Origin: Paenibacillus sp. JZ16
GTDB taxonomy: Bacteria; Bacillota; Bacilli; Paenibacillales; Paenibacillaceae
Length of the DNA stretch: 64,000 nt
Assembly (NCBI RefSeq): GCF_015326965.1
Contig: NZ_CP017659.1
Span: 6,585,001 to 6,649,000, forward strand
Direction of reading: 5' to 3'
Shown: piece by piece, positions 9,332-18,427 of the stretch
How positions within the stretch are numbered: position 1 is the stretch's first letter
How the letters are laid out: each line of letters starts with the position of its first letter
Position numbers and translations under genes: made by a program
The notes under the pieces: model-generated
Seen by the model: the letters and a program-made list of their open reading frames with translations, nothing else
What the model was told of the DNA's origin: nothing
Database searches by the model: none

Positions 9332-10237
9332 ATGCAGCAGTGGAAATCGCTACTATCAGAGGCCAATATCGGAACAGTGTTATGGAATGAACCGCTGGCA
9401 AAATATACGACGTGGAAAATAGGCGGACCAGCCGATTGCCTGATTATACCTGAGAACAAGGAACAGCTCAGGGAACTGGTCACCCTTCTCCATGCCCATC
9501 ACATACCTTGGACACAATTGGGCCGCGGTTCAAACATGTTGGTTGCCGATAAAGGCATTCGGGGAGCGGTCATCAAGCTGGGCCAGGGATTTGAGGGGCT
9601 TCATTTTGACGGAGAGACGGTAACTGCAGGCGGCAGTCTGTCTTTTGTCAAGCTCAGTGTTCTGGCCGGAAAAGAAGGATTATCCGGTCTTGAATTTGCC
9701 GGAGGCATTCCTGGATCGGTCGGAGGGGCCGTCTATATGAATGCAGGTGCCCATGGGTCTGATGTGTCACGCATATTCAAGTCCGCTGACATTGTACTGG
9801 AGACAGGGGAATTGGTTACGTATGCTGCGAAAGATATGGCGTTTGATTACCGACACTCCATTCTGCATGAACGAAAAGGGATTGTGACTGAAGCGGTATT
9901 TGGGCTCCGTCAAGGAGACCGCAAAGAAATTTCAGCTGTTATGTCCTCCTACAAGGACCGTCGCCGGCGTACACAGCCGCTCCAATCCGCAACGGCAGGC
10001 AGTGTTTTTCGCAACCCGCCCGGTGACCATGCCGCGAGGTTGATCGAGGCTGCCGGTCTTAAGGGCCTGCGGATCGGGGGCGCAGAAGTTTCTTTACAGC
10101 ATGCCAATTTCATTGAGAATACCGGTCAAGCGACAGCAGAGGACGTGCTCGCTTTGATGGAACGTATTAAGGAAACCATCTCGGAAAAGAACGGAATTCA
10201 CATGGTGCCTGAGGTGTACGTTCTGGGCGAGCGGTAA
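9332..10237 (+). CDS. murB: UDP-N-acetylenolpyruvoylglucosamine reductase, MurB
   Basis: FAD-dependent reductase that turns UDP-GlcNAc-enolpyruvate into UDP-MurNAc, the second committed step of wall synthesis. The FAD-binding domain includes GRGSNMLVADKG and GLEFAGGIPGSVGGAV; the catalytic serine lies in SATAGSVFRNPP and the C-terminal glutamate in MVPEVYVLG. The 301-residue length matches the type II enzyme of Firmicutes. The start follows AAGGGGAGG. Its partner MurA is encoded immediately downstream, so the first two committed enzymes are paired. Confidence 0.97.
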   Translation: MQQWKSLLSEANIGTVLWNEPLAKYTTWKIGGPADCLIIPENKEQLRELVTLLHAHHIPWTQLGRGSNMLVADKGIRGAVIKLGQGFEGLHFDGETVTAGGSLSFVKLSVLAGKEGLSGLEFAGGIPGSVGGAVYMNAGAHGSDVSRIFKSADIVLETGELVTYAAKDMAFDYRHSILHERKGIVTEAVFGLRQGDRKEISAVMSSYKDRRRRTQPLQSATAGSVFRNPPGDHAARLIEAAGLKGLRIGGAEVSLQHANFIENTGQATAEDVLALMERIKETISEKNGIHMVPEVYVLGER

Positions 10238-10253
10238 ACTCGGAGGTGATACA

Positions 10254-11537
10254 TTGGACAAATTGGTGATTGAGGGTGGAAGGCCCCTATCTGGAACCAT
10301 TCGTATCCATGGAGCAAAAAATGCAGCTTTACCTATTCTAGCAGCTAGTCTTCTGGCAGAAGGGACTGTAAGATTAAGCAATGTCCCGCACCTGCTGGAT
10401 ATTGAAGTGATGCTCAGCATTCTCAGCCGTCTTGGCTCCAAATGCAAGCATGAGCTGGAGACGGTTACCGTGGATACCTCGTCTGCCAATTCGTTTCATG
10501 TCCCGGAAGATTTAATGAAGCAGATGCGATCCTCCATCTTTTTGATGGGACCTCTGCTGGCCCGTTTTGGTGAAGTGACGATCTATCAGCCAGGGGGCTG
10601 CGCGATCGGAGAACGCAAGATCGACCTCCATCTTCAGGGATTGCAGGCGCTTGGTGCGGAAATCGAGGAGAGTAACGATAAGATCCATTGCAGGGCAAGC
10701 CGGCTGGTCGGAACGGATATTCATCTGGATTTTGCCAGCGTAGGGGCAACGGAGAATATCATGATGGCAGCAGCAACGGCGCTTGGCACAACGGTGCTCA
10801 CCAATGCCGCCAGAGAGCCTGAAATTCAGGACCTTCAGCATTTCCTGAACAAGATGGGAGCGAACATTATCGGCGCAGGAACGGATACCATCACGATCCA
10901 TGGCGTGGAGCGTCTGGAGCCTTGCGAGTACGAGATTATACCGGACCGGATCGTAGCCGGCACCGTCATGATCGCAGCAGCTGTCACCCGCGGTAGTGTA
11001 ACGCTTACAAAGACCAATCCATCTCATTTAACTTCCCTTATACATGTGCTAAAGCGCGCCGGTGTTCAAACCAGTATATGCAATGATATAATAAACATAA
11101 GCTGTATGAGCCGTCCTAAAGCGGTGGAACGTATCGTGACTTCACCGTATCCTTCGTTCCCGACTGATTTGCAATCTCAGGTTATGGTCCTGCTGTCCTT
11201 GGCGGACGGATTTAGCGTGATGAAAGAGACGGTATTCGAAGGACGGTTCAAGCATGTGGAGGAACTCTCCCGTATGGGGGCGGACATTTCCACGGATCTG
11301 AACTACGCGTTTATACGCGGTGTTCAGAGAATTTATGGAGCTACGGTGGAGGCAACCGATCTTCGGGCTGGAGCGGCGCTCGTCATTGCCGGTTTGGCCG
11401 CGCAGGGAACGACCGTGGTGGAGCAAGTTCACCATATTGATCGCGGTTATGATCGTATTGAAAACATGTTCCAAGGTTTAGGCGCCCGGATCTATCGTCA
11501 ATCTCCGGTGCCAAAACCGCTTGATTTAGCCAATTGA
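10254..11537 (+). CDS. murA: UDP-GlcNAc 1-carboxyvinyltransferase, MurA
   Basis: Transfers enolpyruvate from PEP to UDP-GlcNAc, the first committed step of peptidoglycan synthesis and the fosfomycin target. The TTG start follows GGAGGTGAT. The catalytic cysteine is present (C116 in GGCAIGERKID), as is the substrate-binding KNAALPI near residue 22. The 427 residues form the usual two-domain inside-out barrel. A murA between murB and divIB differs from B. subtilis, where murAA lies elsewhere. With this cysteine it should be fosfomycin-sensitive unless another mechanism is present. Confidence 0.96.
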   Translation: MDKLVIEGGRPLSGTIRIHGAKNAALPILAASLLAEGTVRLSNVPHLLDIEVMLSILSRLGSKCKHELETVTVDTSSANSFHVPEDLMKQMRSSIFLMGPLLARFGEVTIYQPGGCAIGERKIDLHLQGLQALGAEIEESNDKIHCRASRLVGTDIHLDFASVGATENIMMAAATALGTTVLTNAAREPEIQDLQHFLNKMGANIIGAGTDTITIHGVERLEPCEYEIIPDRIVAGTVMIAAAVTRGSVTLTKTNPSHLTSLIHVLKRAGVQTSICNDIINISCMSRPKAVERIVTSPYPSFPTDLQSQVMVLLSLADGFSVMKETVFEGRFKHVEELSRMGADISTDLNYAFIRGVQRIYGATVEATDLRAGAALVIAGLAAQGTTVVEQVHHIDRGYDRIENMFQGLGARIYRQSPVPKPLDLAN

Positions 11538-11549
11538 GGTCCTGGGCTT

Positions 11550-11569
11550 CCCCTCCGAACAAGGAGGGG
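11550..11569 (+). promoter_or_regulatory. Hairpin that buries the Shine-Dalgarno sequence of divIB
   Basis: CCCCTCC pairs perfectly with GGAGGGG (7 bp, 6-nt loop). The right arm is the best Shine-Dalgarno sequence before the divIB ATG at 11583. Folding would reduce ribosome access, so this may set a low DivIB level or respond to ribosome traffic from murA. Confidence 0.45.
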
Positions 11570-11582
11570 ATAACAGGTCTTT

Positions 11583-12353
11583 ATGGAGAGAGTGGATATG
11601 TCCAAGACACATATGCCTGTCCTGAAGCAGGACAAGCCTAAACCGAAAACAGCCAAAAAAATCATATGGATACTTTTGCTGCTGTTCGTAGCCCTGCTGA
11701 CGATTCTGTTTTTCCGGTCGTCAGTCAGCCAAGTTACCGAGATTCATTTTACAGGGAATACGTTTAATACCAATGAGCAGCTTATCAAGCAAAGCGGACT
11801 CCACATCGGAGACCAGTACTTTGGCGTTGAGCCGAAAGATGTGCAGGAACGGCTGATGAAGCTCGGAACGATTAAGTCGGCTGAAGTGGTCAAGAGCTTT
11901 CCGGGCGAAGTCAGCATCGTGGTAACGGAACATCCTACGGTGGCCTACGAGCTGTCCGACAGCGGGGAACTTCAAGCCATACTGGCAAGCGGTAACTCGG
12001 TTCCGGTTACAGCGAGTGGTATTGCCGTTGAGAAGCCTATTTTGACCAATTGGGATCCAGGCGACCCCAACAAGGCTGTGCTTAGCGAAGTGCTTGCGGA
12101 GATTTCGGGCAGCCTGACCTCCGATATCTCGGAAATCATGCCGTCACCGACGCTATCTTTTCCGGATCGGATCAAGATGTATACACGTTCCAAATTCGAA
12201 GTTATCACTTCTGTTTCCTTGCTCCGTGACAAAGTAGAATATCTGAATCAGGTTACCGAAATGGAGCGGCCGGGTGTGATTACGATGCTGGAAGCAGACT
12301 CTTACGTACCGTTTGTAGAAGAAGTTGGAGAAGACGCGGAAGAAGGGCAATAA
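11583..12353 (+). CDS. divIB: DivIB/FtsQ, divisome membrane protein
   Basis: Bitopic division protein linking early and late divisome parts; in spore formers it is also needed for septum stability. The 256-residue product has a short charged N-terminal tail, one transmembrane segment (about residues 29-47, IIWILLLLFVALLTILFF), then a POTRA domain beginning VTEIHFTGNTF and a beta domain. An ATG at 11598 with GGAGAGAG just upstream is an alternative start. The acidic C-terminal tail (EEVGEDAEEG) is typical. Position before ftsA supports the call. Confidence 0.9.
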   Translation: MERVDMSKTHMPVLKQDKPKPKTAKKIIWILLLLFVALLTILFFRSSVSQVTEIHFTGNTFNTNEQLIKQSGLHIGDQYFGVEPKDVQERLMKLGTIKSAEVVKSFPGEVSIVVTEHPTVAYELSDSGELQAILASGNSVPVTASGIAVEKPILTNWDPGDPNKAVLSEVLAEISGSLTSDISEIMPSPTLSFPDRIKMYTRSKFEVITSVSLLRDKVEYLNQVTEMERPGVITMLEADSYVPFVEEVGEDAEEGQ

Positions 12354-12481
12354 CCCCCTACTCAGGGATTGGAATAAATGGTACAATTGAAAGTATTGAC
12401 AACTTGTTTCGGCTCTTCTTTTTTGAATGACTTTTACGGCCTGTTATAGCAAATGTTGGCAGTAAAAAAAATGTTGAAAAA

Positions 12482-12532
12482 AGAGGGAAAGACCCACGAG
12501 TGTTGAATAAGTAGAAATGTATTCTTTATAAT
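12482..12532 (+). promoter_or_regulatory. Predicted sigma-H and overlapping sigma-A promoters of ftsAZ
   Basis: AGAGGGAAA (12482-12490), 11 nt, then GTTGAATAA (12502-12510) matches the sigma-H pattern RnAGGAwWW / RnnGAATww with one mismatch. Overlapping it, TTGAAT (12503-12508), an 18-nt spacer and a perfect TATAAT (12527-12532) form a sigma-A promoter. B. subtilis ftsAZ is known to have a sigma-H promoter, so the arrangement makes sense for switching to polar septation. Sequence match only. Confidence 0.6.
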
Positions 12533-12568
12533 CAAAATTAATTTGCTAAAAACAGGAGGTGCCAGGGC

Positions 12569-13852
12569 TTGAGCAACAATGACATCATTGTTAGTTTGGA
12601 CATCGGTACATCCAAAGTTCGTGCTATTATTGGGGAAGTTAATAATGGAACCTTTAATATTATTGGAGTTGGATCTGCCGACTCGGAGGGAATTCGCAAA
12701 GGTGCAATTGTAGATATCGACCAGACCGTACAATCCATTCGCAGCGCTGTTGATCATGCGGAGCGTATGGTCGGTATTCAAATATCCGAAGTATATGTCG
12801 GCATTTCTGGAAATCATATCGGACTTCAATCCAGCCATGGAGTTGTGGCAGTATCGAACGAGGATCGCGAAATTGGTGAAGAGGACATCGACCGCGTGCT
12901 GAAAGCAGCGGAAGTCGTGGCGCTTCCTCCGGATCGTGAAATTATCGATGTGGTTGCTAAACAGTTTGTAGTTGACGGTTTGGAAGGAATCTCTGATCCG
13001 CGAGGAATGATCGGCGTAAGACTAGAAGTTGAAGCGACGATTATTACTGGCGCCAAAACGGCAATACATAACCTGTTACGTTGTGTGGAGAAATCAGGTC
13101 TGAAAGTGAAGGATCTGGTGCTGATTCCGCTTGGTGCCGGACAGCTGGCCTTGTCCAAGGATGAGAAAACGATGGGTTCGGTGCTGGTTGACGTTGGGGC
13201 GGGCTCAACCACGTTGGCTGTGTTCGAGGGAGGCAGCATTGCCGCAACTTCGACGCTTCCGGTTGGTGGAGATTTCGTGACAAATGACATTGCTTATGGC
13301 CTGCGAACGCTGACGGATCAAGCAGAGAAGGTTAAACTGAAGTACGGATGCGCGCTGATCGAGAGTGCCGCACACGAAGTAACGTTTAAGGTAACAAGAA
13401 TTGGAAGCAATGTGGACAAGGAGTTCACTCAGGAAGATCTGGCAGCTATCATAGAACCTCGCGTTCAGGAAATTTTCCAATTGGTGCGCCAAGAAATTAA
13501 GCGCTTGGGTTACAGCGAGCTTCCTGGTGGTTATATACTTACTGGGGGCACTATGTCCATGCCTGGTGTGCTGCAGGTGGCACAAAATGAGCTGGCGACT
13601 TCCGTACGGATTGCGGTTCCCGATTTCATCGGTGTTCGTGATCCGGGATACTGCAGCGGAGTCGGCATCCTCCATAATGCAATCCGGAACGTACGTGTAC
13701 GCAATACAGGAGGAAGCAACAACAGCAGCGGAAATAGCAAGAAACCGGTGAACCGCGCTAAGCAGCAAAGTCCTGTCGCAGCAACTCAGGAGACCAGCCA
13801 GAAGCCGGGATTTATTGAACGCTTGAAAAAGATGTTCAGCGAGTTTATATAG
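12569..13852 (+). CDS. ftsA: FtsA, actin-like divisome protein
   Basis: Actin-fold ATPase that tethers FtsZ to the membrane. The TTG start lies seven bases after AGGAGGTG. The ATPase begins IVSLDIGTSKVRAIIG (phosphate 1 region); VLVDVGAGSTTLAVFEGG and GYILTGGTMSMPG are the later nucleotide-binding segments. A low-complexity Asn/Ser/Gln linker (residues about 375-410) precedes the C-terminal amphipathic membrane-targeting helix FIERLKKMFSEFI. The 427-residue length is normal. It is followed by ftsZ after 57 bases. Confidence 0.97.
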   Translation: MSNNDIIVSLDIGTSKVRAIIGEVNNGTFNIIGVGSADSEGIRKGAIVDIDQTVQSIRSAVDHAERMVGIQISEVYVGISGNHIGLQSSHGVVAVSNEDREIGEEDIDRVLKAAEVVALPPDREIIDVVAKQFVVDGLEGISDPRGMIGVRLEVEATIITGAKTAIHNLLRCVEKSGLKVKDLVLIPLGAGQLALSKDEKTMGSVLVDVGAGSTTLAVFEGGSIAATSTLPVGGDFVTNDIAYGLRTLTDQAEKVKLKYGCALIESAAHEVTFKVTRIGSNVDKEFTQEDLAAIIEPRVQEIFQLVRQEIKRLGYSELPGGYILTGGTMSMPGVLQVAQNELATSVRIAVPDFIGVRDPGYCSGVGILHNAIRNVRVRNTGGSNNSSGNSKKPVNRAKQQSPVAATQETSQKPGFIERLKKMFSEFI

Positions 13853-13909
13853 CGGATTCATTCGACTGTGGACGTGCCATCCACGCACATTGAGGGGGAG
13901 ATGGATTAG

Positions 13910-15040
13910 ATGTTGGAATTTGATTTTGAAATGGAGAGCTTAGCTCAAATAAAAGTAATCGGAGTAGGTGGCGGCGGCAGCAACGCCGTTAACCGAATGA
14001 TTGAGAATGGTGTGCAGGGTGTTGAATTCATTACGGTCAATACGGATGCTCAGGCACTCCACCTTGCCAAATCCGAACATAAACTGCAAATCGGGGACAA
14101 GCTCACTCGCGGACTTGGTGCCGGCGCCAATCCTGACGTAGGCAAGAAGGCTGCGGAAGAATCCCGCGATTTGATCATGAACACCCTGAAGGGTGCCGAT
14201 ATGGTATTCGTTACGGCCGGTATGGGTGGCGGAACCGGAACGGGTGCTGCTCCTGTCATTGCTGAAATTGCTAAGGAGTGCGGAGCATTAACGGTTGGGG
14301 TTGTCACTCGTCCGTTTACGTTCGAAGGACGCAAGCGTGCTTCCCAAGCGGAGCTTGGCATTGAAGCATTGAAAGAGAAAGTGGACACACTCATCGTCAT
14401 TCCGAATGATCGCTTGCTGGAGATCGTGGATAAGAAAACACCGATGCTGGAAGCGTTCCGAGAAGCTGATAACGTATTGCGTCAGGCCGTTCAGGGCATT
14501 TCTGATCTGATCCAAGTGCCGGGTCTGATCAACCTTGACTTTGCCGACGTGAAAACGATCATGACAGAACGCGGCTCGGCTCTGATGGGTATCGGACTGG
14601 CTACGGGTGAGAATCGAGCCTCCGAGGCTGCCCGCAAGGCGATCATGAGCCCGCTGCTTGAAACCTCTATCGAAGGTGCTCGCGGTGTGATCATGAATAT
14701 TACGGGAGGGACCAATCTTTCCTTGTATGAAGTGAATGAAGCGGCCGAGATTGTAACATCTGCTTCTGATCCGGAAGTGAACATGATCTTCGGTGCGATC
14801 ATTGAGGAAAGCATGAAGGATGAAATCAAAGTAACGGTTATCGCTACCGGCTTTGAGAGCAAGCCTGCTCAAATCCCGCCGGTACGTCGTCCTGGAATGC
14901 CACAAGGGGAACAACAGCAACAACAGCAGCCGGAAACGGACAAGAGTAATGTAAATCTGAAGCCGTTTGGCAATCAGAGCAGCAATGATCAGCTTGATAT
15001 TCCTACTTTCCTTCGCAATCGTTCCCGCAATAATGATTAA
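13910..15040 (+). CDS. ftsZ: FtsZ, tubulin-like division GTPase
   Basis: Polymerising GTPase that forms the division ring. GTP-binding features are [13 protein letters not shown] near residue 20 and the tubulin signature [10 protein letters not shown] near residues 106-115. The core is followed by a Pro/Gln-rich linker (run of glutamines encoded near 14911) and the C-terminal peptide DIPTFLRNR that binds FtsA and SepF, both encoded in this window. The 376-residue length is typical. A strong terminator follows seven bases after the stop. Confidence 0.98.
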   Translation: MLEFDFEMESLAQIKVIGVGGGGSNAVNRMIENGVQGVEFITVNTDAQALHLAKSEHKLQIGDKLTRGLGAGANPDVGKKAAEESRDLIMNTLKGADMVFVTAGMGGGTGTGAAPVIAEIAKECGALTVGVVTRPFTFEGRKRASQAELGIEALKEKVDTLIVIPNDRLLEIVDKKTPMLEAFREADNVLRQAVQGISDLIQVPGLINLDFADVKTIMTERGSALMGIGLATGENRASEAARKAIMSPLLETSIEGARGVIMNITGGTNLSLYEVNEAAEIVTSASDPEVNMIFGAIIEESMKDEIKVTVIATGFESKPAQIPPVRRPGMPQGEQQQQQQPETDKSNVNLKPFGNQSSNDQLDIPTFLRNRSRNND

Positions 15041-15047
15041 TAACGGT

Positions 15048-15090
15048 AAGCCTGTGCTTCGTCATCATGATGAAGACAGGCTTATTTTTA
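15048..15090 (+). terminator. Intrinsic terminator after ftsZ
   Basis: AAGCCTGT (15048-15055) pairs with ACAGGCTT (15076-15083), with further pairing CTTC/GAAG and TCAT/ATGA inside, followed by ATTTTTA. It ends the wall and division transcript before the sporulation genes. Confidence 0.85.
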
Positions 15091-15285
15091 TATCCACGCC
15101 TCGTCATCTTCCTTTTATTTCATTTACAAAGCCAACAGCTGATGCTGTCACACTTTCACGAATGAAAGTCCAATCAGCAATTACTGTGGAAATTAAGGAT
15201 ATTCCCCGAGCTTTCCTGCCAAGATAGAGATCGCCGATAACGCCAAGAGGCTGCTCCTGGTACAGGTCTCTAAAAACTGCCCTTC

Positions 15286-15353
15286 ATCGACAAAAAAAGT
15301 CTGTAATCCGCCCACAGGTTTAGACAGACTTTGAATTCTATTCTTCTTATACT
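15286..15353 (+). promoter_or_regulatory. Predicted Spo0A-activated spoIIG promoter region
   Basis: TAGACA (15321-15326) and TATACT (15348-15353) are separated by 21 bases. This resembles the over-long spacer of the B. subtilis spoIIG promoter, which needs Spo0A. ATCGACA at 15286-15292 is a one-mismatch Spo0A box about 70 bases upstream of the expected start point. An inverted repeat AAAGTCTGT/ACAGACTTT (15296-15332) overlaps the region; preceded by seven As, it would read as a terminator on the - strand. Confidence 0.45.
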
Positions 15354-15418
15354 AGTAACATCTCCCGTTGCCCAGAAAACAACAGAAGGATAACCGAAGT
15401 GATTCTTCGACTAGGCAG

Positions 15419-16474
15419 GTGAACAACCTGGTTGTTTATATTGATCTCATATTTTTGGCAAACCTCGTCATTGACGGCATGTTGCTGGCTTTGACCGCCT
15501 GGATGCGCAGGGTCAAGCCAAGGTGGTGGAGACTTGTATTATCCTCTGTGGTAGGCGCACTGTATGTCGTCATGATGTTTGTCCCGCAACTTTCATTTTT
15601 GTTTACTTTTCTCATCAAATTTGGACTCTCGTTGATCATGTTATGGATTGCTTTCGGCTTTGCAAGCTTACAGAGTTATCTGCGAAATTTGGGAGCATTT
15701 TATATGGTGAATTTTGCGGCGGCCGGAGGCATTATCGGTGTTCATTACCTGGTCCAAAATTCGGGAGAACTGTTTAGCGGGATATGGTATACAACATCGG
15801 GAGGGCTATCGTTTGAATTGAAGGTAGGATTCTGGTTTGCGTGCATTACCTTTTTTGTAGTTGTATTCGCATTTAAAGCCGTTCAGACCACGAAACGTAA
15901 AACCGAGAACCGGGAGGCCTTATTGGGAGAGGTGTCGGTATGGATCGGCAGCGCCAAAATATCCTGTGCGGGGCTGCTCGATACAGGTAATCAATTGAGT
16001 GATCCCTTAACTCGCACGCCGGTTATGGTGATGGAAGCAGCACTGTGGGAAGCCCACCTGCCTCAGGGATGGAGCAAACAGTTGATGGAGGGGGAACCGG
16101 ACAAATTAATCATGGGGCTCGCGGCAGAGGAATTTGAATGGCAAGACCGTCTGCGGCTTGTTCCCTATCGCGGAGTCAACCGGGGGGCCGCCTTCATGCT
16201 TGCGTTAAAGCCCGACATGGTACGGATCGAACTGGGAGGATTTGAATATTCGGCATCCAAGGTGTTAATTGGTCTTGATGGCGGGACGCTCTCAGGTGAC
16301 AGGGCATACAGGGCCATTATCCATCCGGCATTAACGGAAGGAGAAGGTACGCCGAAGATGAATGCCAATTCAAACAAGCCGGTGTCCGATGGAAGCTGCA
16401 AATCCGAGGTGGACGCTTCATCGCTCAATGGGGGGACCGGACCGGAATCAGGTGCAGCCAAGAACGCAGGATGA
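15419..16474 (+). CDS. spoIIGA: SpoIIGA, membrane aspartic protease that activates pro-sigma-E
   Basis: Processes pro-sigma-E in the mother cell. From the GTG at 15419 the product begins VNNLVVYIDLIFLANLVIDG, matching the start of the family. The frame opens at a TTG at 15368, but that lies about eight bases after the predicted transcription start with no ribosome binding site, so I prefer 15419. Five hydrophobic segments are followed by a cytoplasmic protease domain with the catalytic motif LLDTGNQLSDPLT (Asp188 from this start). The hydrophilic C-terminal tail is rich in Ser, Asn and Gly. Its substrate sigE lies directly downstream. Confidence 0.9.
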   Translation: MNNLVVYIDLIFLANLVIDGMLLALTAWMRRVKPRWWRLVLSSVVGALYVVMMFVPQLSFLFTFLIKFGLSLIMLWIAFGFASLQSYLRNLGAFYMVNFAAAGGIIGVHYLVQNSGELFSGIWYTTSGGLSFELKVGFWFACITFFVVVFAFKAVQTTKRKTENREALLGEVSVWIGSAKISCAGLLDTGNQLSDPLTRTPVMVMEAALWEAHLPQGWSKQLMEGEPDKLIMGLAAEEFEWQDRLRLVPYRGVNRGAAFMLALKPDMVRIELGGFEYSASKVLIGLDGGTLSGDRAYRAIIHPALTEGEGTPKMNANSNKPVSDGSCKSEVDASSLNGGTGPESGAAKNAG

Positions 16475-16644
16475 TAACCATGAAGCCATTTTCATAGTGT
16501 TCGAGTTTGCCATTAATACGGCGGACTCATGAATAAGTCTTTGAAAACCTTTATGACATTTCCAGAGCATGCCGGACTAGAAGAATTGAAATTACGTTTA
16601 TGAAGCCAGTTATCCCTACGGGAAAACGTTTAGGAGGATAAGAG

Positions 16645-17367
16645 ATGCCCGTTAAATGGAGATTAGCATTGCAGCTGCAGTATTATCGCGTACTTTTTTT
16701 GCTAGGCCTGAAGAGTCAGGAAATCTACTATATCGGAGGAAGCGAGGCGCTCCCGCCGCCGCTTACGAAAGAGGAAGAGGAGTTCTTGCTCAAGAAGCTG
16801 CCTACCGGGGATGCAGCCACCCGTGCCATGCTTATCGAACGTAACCTGCGTCTGGTCGTTTACATTGCCCGCAAATTCGAGAACACCGGCATTAACATCG
16901 AGGATTTGGTATCGATTGGTGCCATCGGTTTGATTAAGGCGGTGAATACGTTTGACCCGGAGAAAAAAATCAAGCTGGCTACATACGCCTCGCGCTGTAT
17001 TGAGAACGAAATTTTGATGTATTTGCGCCGGAATAACAAAACCCGCAGCGAGGTTTCTTTTGACGAACCGCTGAATATCGATTGGGACGGCAATGAATTG
17101 CTCTTGTCCGACGTTTTGGGTACTGAGAATGACACCATCTACCGTAATATCGAGGAGCAGGTCGACCGGAAGCTGCTGCAAAAAGCGCTGGATAAATTAA
17201 GCGACCGGGAACGCATGATTATGGAGCTTCGTTTTGGACTTCAGGACGGTGAGGAAAAGACGCAAAAAGACGTGGCAGATCTGCTTGGAATCTCACAATC
17301 CTACATTTCCCGATTGGAGAAGAGAATAATAAAGAGGCTCCGCAAAGAATTCAACAAGATGGTGTAA
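16645..17367 (+). CDS. sigE: Pro-sigma-E, mother-cell sporulation sigma factor
   Basis: RNA polymerase sigma factor of the early mother cell, made as an inactive membrane-bound precursor. The N-terminal pro-sequence of about 27-29 residues includes a hydrophobic stretch ([14 protein letters not shown]) followed by [14 protein letters not shown], the region cut by SpoIIGA in Bacillus. Sigma regions 2 ([32 protein letters not shown]) and 4 ([13 protein letters not shown], helix-turn-helix) are complete in 240 residues. The start follows AGGAGGATAAGAG. Confidence 0.97.
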   Translation: MPVKWRLALQLQYYRVLFLLGLKSQEIYYIGGSEALPPPLTKEEEEFLLKKLPTGDAATRAMLIERNLRLVVYIARKFENTGINIEDLVSIGAIGLIKAVNTFDPEKKIKLATYASRCIENEILMYLRRNNKTRSEVSFDEPLNIDWDGNELLLSDVLGTENDTIYRNIEEQVDRKLLQKALDKLSDRERMIMELRFGLQDGEEKTQKDVADLLGISQSYISRLEKRIIKRLRKEFNKMV

Positions 17368-17381
17368 CTGGAAATCGTAAG

Positions 17382-17410
17382 GAATAAAATAGCCCCCCTC
17401 GGAGATAATG
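17382..17410 (+). promoter_or_regulatory. Predicted sigma-F/sigma-G promoter of sigG
   Basis: GAATA at 17382-17386 fits the GHATR -35 element, and GGAGATAATG at 17401-17410 fits the sigma-F -10 pattern GGNRANANTR exactly. The spacing to the inner GATAATG is 17 bases. B. subtilis sigG is known to be transcribed by sigma-F and by its own product. Sequence match only. Confidence 0.55.
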
Positions 17411-17444
17411 TACAGTAATGTTTCTCCTTGGGAGGTTAGTCATC

Positions 17445-18227
17445 ATGACGCGAAACAAAGTTGAAATTTGTGGTGTGGATACGTCAAAACTGCCTGTTCT
17501 GACGAATGTGGAAATGAGGGAACTGTTTCATAATCTGCAGCAGAACAATGAACGATCGGCTCGAGAAAAACTGGTGAACGGCAACCTGAGACTGGTGCTC
17601 AGCGTCATCCAAAGGTTTAACAATCGGGGAGAGTTTGTTGATGATCTGTTTCAGGTGGGCTGCATCGGATTGATGAAAGCCATCGACAATTTTGATTTAT
17701 CGCAAAATGTTAAATTTTCCACTTATGCCGTACCGATGATTATCGGAGAAATACGTCGATACTTAAGGGACAATAACCCGATTCGCGTCTCCCGATCACT
17801 GCGTGATATTGCTTACAAAGCACTTCAGGTCAGGGATCAGCTGACAAATGCGAACTCGCGAGAACCGACGATTTTTGAAATTTCCGAAGCGCTGAACGTG
17901 CCCAAGGAAGACGTTGTTTTTGCACTAGATGCTATTCAAGATCCCGTTTCGCTGTTTGAGCCGATTTATCATGACGGTGGCGATCCGATTTATGTGATGG
18001 ATCAAATCAGTGATGATAAGAACAAAGATGTGTCCTGGATTGAGGAAATTGCGCTCCGGGAAGCGATGCACAAGCTCGGACAACGCGAGAAAATGATTTT
18101 ATCCATGCGGTTTTATGAAGGCAAGACCCAGATGGAAGTTGCGGATGAAATCGGCATTTCCCAAGCTCAAGTGTCCCGCCTGGAGAAGTCAGCGATCAAG
18201 CAGATGCAGAAGCACGTCAAAACGTAA
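17445..18227 (+). CDS. sigG: Sigma-G, late forespore sigma factor
   Basis: Directs late forespore transcription. The ATG at 17445 follows GGGAGGTTAG and gives a 260-residue protein beginning MTRNKVEICGVDTSKLPVL, the conserved sigma-G start; an upstream in-frame ATG at 17418 would add nine residues without family match. Regions 2 (FVDDLFQVGCIGLMKAI) and 4 (ISQAQVSRLEKSAIKQM) are intact. sigE-sigG adjacency follows the Bacillus order. A terminator follows the stop. Confidence 0.96.
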   Translation: MTRNKVEICGVDTSKLPVLTNVEMRELFHNLQQNNERSAREKLVNGNLRLVLSVIQRFNNRGEFVDDLFQVGCIGLMKAIDNFDLSQNVKFSTYAVPMIIGEIRRYLRDNNPIRVSRSLRDIAYKALQVRDQLTNANSREPTIFEISEALNVPKEDVVFALDAIQDPVSLFEPIYHDGGDPIYVMDQISDDKNKDVSWIEEIALREAMHKLGQREKMILSMRFYEGKTQMEVADEIGISQAQVSRLEKSAIKQMQKHVKT

Positions 18228-18254
18228 GAAGACCAGCAATCAATCGAACAGATG

Positions 18255-18282
18255 ACGATCCCGTTTATGGGATCGTTTTTTT
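18255..18282 (+). terminator. Intrinsic terminator after sigG
   Basis: ACGATCCC and GGGATCGT form a perfect 8-bp stem with a 6-nt loop, followed by seven Ts. Confidence 0.9.
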
Positions 18283-18427
18283 AATTTTAGATAAGCTATT
18301 TTACCTAAGCGGCTCATATATTGAACAGAGGGATATGGATTGAAGATGGATGGACGGACGGCTAACCTTCAAATACATCTAAGGTGTGATGCTCATGATA
18401 CCTGATAATCAAATGGTGGGGAAAAAG

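Noticed and set aside
15104..15273. Open - strand stretch reading LYQEQPLGVIGDLYLGR and on to a TGA, between ftsZ and spoIIGA
   Set aside because: No ATG, GTG or TTG start with a ribosome binding site and no recognised family. It could be the remnant of a gene, but evidence is too thin to list it.
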